Position numbers and translations under genes: made by a program
Source: Timema cristinae
Taxonomy: Eukaryota; Arthropoda; Insecta; Phasmatodea; Timematidae
Direction: 5' to 3'
Length of the DNA: 64,000 nt
Assembly (NCBI GenBank): GCA_039000515.1
Contig: JBCFYV010011164.1
Location: 46,045,993-46,109,992 of the forward strand
Shown: positions 58,505 to 64,000 of the stretch, piece by piece
How the letters are laid out: every line of letters begins with the position of its first letter
How positions within the stretch are numbered: position 1 is the first letter of the stretch
The notes under the pieces: model-generated
Told to the model about the DNA's origin: nothing
What the model saw: the letters and a program-made list of their open reading frames with translations, nothing else
Databases searched by the model: none

Positions 58505-58779
58505 ACTCGGATATGATGAGGTAGCTCAAGACTAGTATGACCGTGTGGCCACTGTAGATGTAATCTCCGCAGTACGTGTGCTGCCCATTGATGGAGAGAC
58601 CGAAGCCTGAGATTAGCTGCCACACTCGCTTGACGACCACCAGTGTGGATGTACTGTTCAACTTGGGTGAGCAGTAATATGTTTTGCTGGCCACTGGGAG
58701 CACAGTGACATACATGGTGATGGAACGCATCAGGTACAATAACGAAAGCAGCAGGAACACACGACGCATCACTATGAAC
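58505..58779 (-). CDS. SGMS: Sphingomyelin synthase exon with first catalytic motif
   Basis: The acceptor TATGTTCAG lies above 58779. One base completes a split arginine codon, then 91 codons end with one base of a split tyrosine before GTGAGC. It contains MRRVFLLLSLLYLMRSITMY and V-T, fitting the R-R-x8-Y-x2-R-x6-T motif exactly, YCSPKL in the lumenal loop, and CGDYIYSGHT, whose His is the first catalytic residue. The long frames at 58386-58832 and 58501-58965 run past the junctions or lie in another frame. Confidence 0.95.
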
Positions 58780-59104
58780 CTGAACATAAACAAATAATTT
58801 AAAACTTCTAAAAGAACAATACAGATATACATTATATAGATTAAGGCCCTTGACCCTGTTGGGTAAAAGTCTAAAATCTATTTTGTGGGATGGTGGGTGG
58901 GAGAGTGAAAGGCGTGGCTTCACAACCAAAGTACAACAGTGTAGGTTGACGTCAGCATCTTCCAAAATATAGTGCCTAGTTTAGGGCACACAACCAACTT
59001 TCTTGACGAGGATCCAATCTATGACCACCTGCCACTCAGCTAATCCTATTGTTACTTGGGTACAAAGTGGTCTTGAATTGTACTGTGGTTTTACTGTCCA
59101 AGTA

Positions 59105-59380
59105 TTATTATTATTAGCACCGCGTCTTACTACCCGTTCGGGTTATACGCACTTACGCTAATGTGTAATGGTAGGGTGATTGTGAGATGAAATGAAGGAC
59201 CTACAGTTTAACGTGGAATCCGAACCACGGTGGCTGCCTGGCATTCCCACATTCACAAGATGTCTTGTCAGAGGTGAAGGAAGGGTTTGGCAATCAGATA
59301 AATCTTTGCCGGGACCGAGGATTGAACCCCGGCCGCCAGCATAGAAGTCTGACACCTTACCCCTAGACCACCAGGTCACC
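59105..59380 (-). mobile_element. SINE family C with perfect 13-bp duplication
   Basis: Full-length: ATT run and common tail, body, and head GGTGACCTGGTGGTCTAGGG. Flanks TACTGTCCAAGTA at 59092-59104 and 59381-59393 are identical. Probably the youngest SINE in the window. Confidence 0.95.
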
Positions 59381-60189
59381 TACTGTCCAAGTAAACTAAA
59401 CCAAGGTACCAACTTTTATATCTCTCTTTCTTGCAGAGTTTTTTACTGAGCTGAACAGGTCCTTTAGTTTTTGTTTGTTTAGAAATAGTTTATACTTCAA
59501 TTTTTCTAGTGAAGATAATTAATTTATGCAAGATTGTATCTATATATATATATATAGATACACAGAAACATCACCCGAGTGTCCGGCAGTAAAAGATCAA
59601 AGAATGTTGCTAGTGTCTCGGTCTCCCATCTCCAATGGAAAACTTCGCTCAGTGTGTACCCACACACAAACATCAGTGGACCGCTTTTGAATTTTAATCA
59701 ATTGATTTCTTTTCCTCGTCCTAGTAGTAGTATCTAGGTAGTGTTATGGTGGTGATTTCATTGTGGTTGTGGTTACTACGGATATTTAAATGAGCACCCA
59801 TCATTCATCGTTTGCACTTCTACAGTAATTATTAAGATTCAAAATGTTAATGTTTACATAGCACTACTATTGTTAAAGAGGGGGTCAATTAGAAGTGTTG
59901 CTTATTTATTATAATTTTATCTTCTAGGTATTTTAAAGTCATTGAGAGGCATTAAAATATTTTAAGTTATTTTATGAGCACTTAACATTATTCAGATCAT
60001 AATTTGTTAACAAAATGTTTGAGTATATTAGTACTGTAATAGTGGCTTAGGCACATCAATTTTTTTTATATTGGTACATATTGGGGGTTTCAGGTTAAGT
60101 TAATTATTATTATTTTTCATTTATAAGTGACTGACAGATATACACACATTTATGTTGATCACATAACTAAGAAAAAACTAAAACCATAC

Positions 60190-60750
60190 CGACACACACA
60201 AAAAAAATTTTTTTTAAAACTATTTTCCCTCTAATAGGAAGTTTTCTTGGGTGCCTAGGGTCAACAAGCTTTGGAAATAAACATTCCGTGTAGAATGTGG
60301 TCAATGTGAGATGCAAAATATTTCCAGGTGAAAAACACTTGAAATAGCTTCTAAAGGCATCTAATTTTTGAAACAAAATTAGGGGAGGTGCAATCTAAAT
60401 TAAAAATACATGAGGCAAGCAAGACCCCTTCAAATAGCTTTTAGGAATTCATTTTTTTTTTTTTTTAATTTGTTGTGGACTATTTAAAATAACTTCTAAA
60501 GGCATCCAAATCTCAAGAATTTCCTGAAGTAATACTACACAAAATTCTTCTTGCAACACAAAATTTTGAAATAATTCAGAGGGAAAACAACTCTTGCATT
60601 GCTCTATAATATTTTAAAAAAAAAAGGGTGCACAGCGCAATTTTCCAAGATGTGACTGACAGGGACTACTACAAATAGTTTCCAGAGGCATAAAATTTTA
60701 AAAATTTGCCGGGAGAGGGCCAGTCTAAATATATTCTAAATGCATAAGGT
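60190..60750. repeat. Diverged internal repeats
   Basis: Four blocks resembling AAATAGCTTCTAAAGGCATC followed by an AATTTTAAAAATT-like stretch occur near 60345, 60432, 60490 and 60672. Spacing is uneven (60-180 bp), so an old tandem array disrupted by indels is likely. Confidence 0.55.
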
Positions 60751-60771
60751 ATGCTTTTTTTTGTTTATTTA

Positions 60772-61014
60772 AGCACTGCATCTTACTACGTGTACAGGTT
60801 GTACGCCTATGCACTAATTACACCAATGCATTTGGAATTGGTAAAGTTAAATTTAGATAAAGTGTACCCGTATTCATGTGGAGAGCAATTACAAAACCAT
60901 TTAGTATAGAACCACCCTTTGTGCACCAAACCGGGGTCAAACTCCAATCTTCCTGTCGCCGACAGCCAGTCTGCGAGAGTGACCCCTTAGAGTTAGACCA
61001 TGCAGCCTTCGAAG
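60772..61014 (-). mobile_element. SINE family B, diverged copy
   Basis: Common tail (AGCACTGCATCTTACTACG), body, and family B head with GAGAGTGACCCCTTAGA. Duplication not clear. Confidence 0.8.
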
Positions 61015-61687
61015 CAGGTAATAATTTTAAAATATTGGAAATCCATAAACACAAATCATGGCAGTATTAGTAAATCAATCATCAACCCATAATCACAAAC
61101 CAAGGAAATTGCAAGGGGTTGTTCTTTGTATTGTATCCTATAACATATATTAGCCTCTTAAGATGAGAGAAATACGCAAAACACTTTCTCATTCTGAAGC
61201 TAGAAGATTAATAAACAATAATAACGTAGATTTCAAACAGCAGGGAACCAAAGCAAGGTTTACAATGTAAGGTTACACAATAAAAAATTTATTTGAAGTG
61301 AAAACCGTTTGAACATATGAGGACAAACTTTTTATTTCACAACAAAGAAGTTGAAAATAGCAGGCAACCTTTTAAAAACCAAGCTCTTCCCATTTTAACC
61401 CCTTATAAGTGGGGAGCAAGGAGACTTAAAATCCAAAAAGTATTCTAACCCTTTACGTATAAGGAAAATCATAGAGGAGATGTGTACATAAAAAGTATAG
61501 CTTAATCAACATGTTTCCATTCTTGAACAAACTTTTTTTTTTCATGGCTCTGTGTTTCCACACCAAATGAAAAGGGCCGATCGCCTTAAGAAAAAAGTTC
61601 AAAATATTATATAGCAAGAACTTGATTGGACTTCTTAATGCTGCATTACTGCTAAATTTGTAATTATTTCAAACAAAACATGAATAT

Positions 61688-61800
61688 ATGTGAGGTATCT
61701 AACATGCACTTTCTGAGCTGAATAATTATATCAGCACATGAGAATTTCTATGAGTAAGAACGAAAGGACTTACCAACCACTTTTGCTAAGAAAGGTCCTG
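61688..61800 (+). repeat. Dispersed repeat fragment (copy 3 of 3)
   Basis: AATTATATCAGCACATGAGA and AATTTCTATGAGTAAGA match the left part of the repeat at 21235-21800. Confidence 0.6.
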
Positions 61801-62662
61801 AGACAAACATTTTACCCCAAGACCATCGATGTTGACTATATATATAATGTTTATGTTCATTTTTAAGTCAACTAAGAGCCTACTCACAGAGGTGAGAACT
61901 TGTTCATTTTTGTTACTAGTAGTAAGTTTATTTCGAGTAATCTTTGCTGCACTAGTCCCTTTATCAATCAATAACCAGATGGCGGGTGCCTTAATGCAGA
62001 TGGTGTGCAGTTTATCTGATATCGTTCGTTATGGCTGGTTGCCTGCCGTAAGCACCTTTCCTTTGTACGCTGCTCAGCAATGAGATAAATTATCAACCAA
62101 ACTAATTATTATTTTAAATATTCATTGATTAGGATTTTTTTTAAATTCTGTATTTATAATGCAATATTCTCTCCAAATAATGAATTATAGTTTTCTTTTA
62201 AAGGAGTTTGGTCTATGTGATTGTTTTTTTCTTTGTATTAATGTGTTATCAATTGAACTCAAGATTATATGATTTCTTTTGTAAATATTCCGGTTAGAAG
62301 TAGTTCATTTTTAAACTAGGAATATAGCTATATTTACTAGCGCCCCACTCAGAAGTAACTTGGTATTCAATAAATTTATATTTGTGTGAAATATTATTAA
62401 GATGAACATGCTCACCATTCAAGTTGCTCATGCATCTTACAACTCTATTCCCTTTGCCACCGCAAATTATTTCCTCAAACACAAAAGGCAGATCATATTT
62501 TAAATTATTAACACACTAAGTACAGTGACAATGGATTAGTGAAATTCGAAGCAAATAGCTGATTGGTTCAGGTGCATTTGGAAGCGTTTAAATTACATTT
62601 GTCATCTTCCACTCTGAGGACCTAGCCATAGGTTTGCCACATTGAATTATAATTTAACTAAC

Positions 62663-62873
62663 CTGTGCTTATGGAAGATGAGTACAACCAGCGATGAGAA
62701 TGTGGCAATCATAATGAGAATCTCGGACACGTCAAGCGCCCAATCCATGGCATTAACATTGTCGAGCACAATATCTGGCAGAGGTGCATATTTCTCCCTG
62801 TCTGGAACTCGTTCATGGACCAGCGACAGAGAGGCAGTGGTTAGGATAAAATTCACCACCAAGATAAGGAATG
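62663..62873 (-). CDS. SGMS: Sphingomyelin synthase exon with PLPD motif (first visible exon)
   Basis: The acceptor TTATTTGCAG lies above 62873. Two bases finish a codon begun in an exon outside the window, then 69 codons and two bases of a split arginine precede GTTAGT. It reads FLILVVNFILTTASLSLVHE, RVPDREKYAPLPD, then NAMDWALDVSEILIMIATFS and LVVLIFHKH. PLPD is the family's first signature and two membrane helices flank it. The product moves phosphocholine from phosphatidylcholine to ceramide, making sphingomyelin and diacylglycerol in Golgi or plasma membrane. With the downstream exons this gives about 270 residues. The N-terminal exon (often including a SAM domain in SMS1) was not found up to 64000. 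Confidence 0.93.
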
Positions 62874-63186
62874 CTGCAAATAAAAAGCTGTATTATGTTT
62901 CTGGAAAAAATATTTTTGGGATTAGCTTGTGTTTGATGTATTTAGTATAAATAATTACAACCACCAGAGGTTTATATATAGTATTTACAAGTCAAAATTA
63001 ACTTGAATTAAAAGGGTAAGTTCATTATGAATTATTACTATGGAGAGAAATAAAAATAAAACATTGTATCAAATTATGTAGGTAGGCTGATATTTAGAGT
63101 AAAAATCTGGTTATGACCATTCCATTACTCACTAACTCACTCGCTCACTAAAATCAAAAGTATTGAACTTATACAATATAATAACC
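62874..63186 (-). other. Start of the upstream sphingomyelin synthase intron
   Basis: Intronic by inference: the exon at 62873 begins in mid-codon, so an upstream exon must exist beyond this point. Nothing else recognised; GATTATTACTCACTAACTCACTC-like simple sequence lies near 63125. Confidence 0.5.
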
Positions 63187-63345
63187 CAGTTCGGTGGCCG
63201 CATGTTCTAAGGTGTCACTCTCGCACTGCCGATGACTGGAAGATCGATATTTGAATCTAGATCGGTGTACTGAGTGTGGGTTTTTCCAAATTGGTTTTCC
63301 ACTCTTTCCACACAAATATAGAAACATTTATCTAAGTATAAGCTT
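63187..63345 (+). mobile_element. SINE family B, 3'-incomplete copy
   Basis: Head CAGTTCGGTGGCCGCATG, GATGACTGGAAGATCG and body TGGTTTTCCACTCTTTCC. The common tail is absent. Confidence 0.75.
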
Positions 63346-63756
63346 CATCATCCCTTGTACTATTAACATAACAAGTACATAAGTTTCTAGCCTAAAAGAG
63401 TAGTCAAATGGGCTACTAAACAAAAAATACAGTAAATTTAAAATTCAGTACACACATATGACAATCATCACAACCAACAGAAATATCATGTGCCAAAAAT
63501 TAAAATTTTCAGTTCTCTTTGATTTTTATTATAGATAGCCTATTTACTCTCCGCCAAAAGGATTTGATTGGATAATTCAACAAATTTTCTTGTTTAGTAT
63601 TTTTTCTCCTAACATAAACATTTGACCACAACAAATACATTTTATAAAAACCCATTAAAAAAACAGGAACATCTCCTGTATACAGTTTATTATTAAGGTG
63701 GGTAATTTAAAAAATACTTTCTCAAATATACCTTAGCAAAAATAATGCTATGTAAA
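63346..63756. other. No gene seen
   Basis: AT-rich, probably intronic. Nothing recognised. Confidence 0.4.
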
Positions 63757-63990
63757 AACCACCTTGGTGGTCTTGTGGTAAAGTCCTCGCCTCAGGACCT
63801 AATGTTAGTGGTTACAAACCCAGCCAGGGTCAATAGATCTTAAGAGATAAAAATTCATAGCATAGCTTCCTTCAGAGGCAAAGTAAAGCCATTGGTCCCA
63901 TGTTGATTGTTCCATGTAAAAGAGCCCTTAAAGGCATGTGAAAATAGCTTTCCTGGCAAAACTGGTAGGCCCATTCGCTCTTGCTTATAG
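63757..63990 (+). mobile_element. SINE family F (tRNA-derived head)
   Basis: ACCACCTTGGTGGTCTTGTG and GTAAAGTCCTCGCCTCAGG resemble a tRNA D-arm region, and GTGGTTACAAACCCAGC a decayed B box. The body has GCCATTGGTCCCATGTTG. No second copy in the window, so family status is inferred. Confidence 0.55.
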
Positions 63991-64000
63991 AAAATTCTCA

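Larger units (their letters stand above)
58780..62662 (-). other. Sphingomyelin synthase intron, 3.9 kb
   Basis: From donor GTTAGT (below 62663) to the acceptor above 58779. It holds SINE C (59105), a repeat cluster (60190-60750), SINE B (60772) and a dispersed-repeat fragment (61688). The rest, including 59395-60190 and 61800-62660, shows nothing recognisable. Confidence 0.75.

Noticed and set aside
58501..58965. 154-residue open frame on the minus strand
   Set aside because: Out of frame with the sphingomyelin synthase exon that it covers; the other frame carries all family motifs.

Overview
The window looks like AT-rich nuclear DNA of an invertebrate animal. It has intron-split genes with GT-AG junctions, long introns, dense interspersed repeats and several families of tRNA-derived SINEs. 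I cannot name the species. A MADF-BESS gene and a sphingomyelin synthase of the SMS1/2 type fit a protostome, but this is inference.

Only two host-type genes can be supported, both on the minus strand. The first (22897 down to 13563) has three exons and encodes a MADF-BESS DNA-binding protein. Its splice phases agree except for one missing base in exon 1. The second (62873 down to 45116, its 5' end beyond the window) is a sphingomyelin synthase gene. Four exons are visible with matching phases, all four family signature motifs and a stop codon.

The rest is mostly mobile DNA. At 26.3-32.4 kb lies a decayed, GC-richer Polinton/Maverick. It carries an integrase, minor and major capsid proteins, a pX-like protein, an adenain-type protease and several accessory reading frames, but no DNA polymerase B or packaging ATPase that I could find. 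A gag-like remnant with a zinc knuckle abuts its left end. At 34.1-40.5 kb is an old terminal-inverted-repeat transposon with a broken transposase. It has at least three later insertions, one a retroelement that contains a palindrome of about 1 kb. Two hAT-type elements (1.27-2.42 kb and 46.5-47.6 kb) and the ends of two more are present, as are three remnants of LINE reverse transcriptase.

SINEs form a modular system. Families A, B and C have different tRNA-like heads but share one 3' tail. Many copies keep perfect 10-13 bp target-site duplications, so they are fairly young. Family E shares its 3' end with a LINE in the same window.

Tandem arrays include a 57-bp minisatellite (8.2-9.6 kb) that is open on both strands, a three-copy repeat of about 120 bp (12.1-12.46 kb) and a 37-bp array (55.44-55.61 kb). 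The most useful leads are the polymerase-less Polinton, the single-base lesion in the MADF gene, the stacked insertions at 34-40 kb and the SINE tail sharing.
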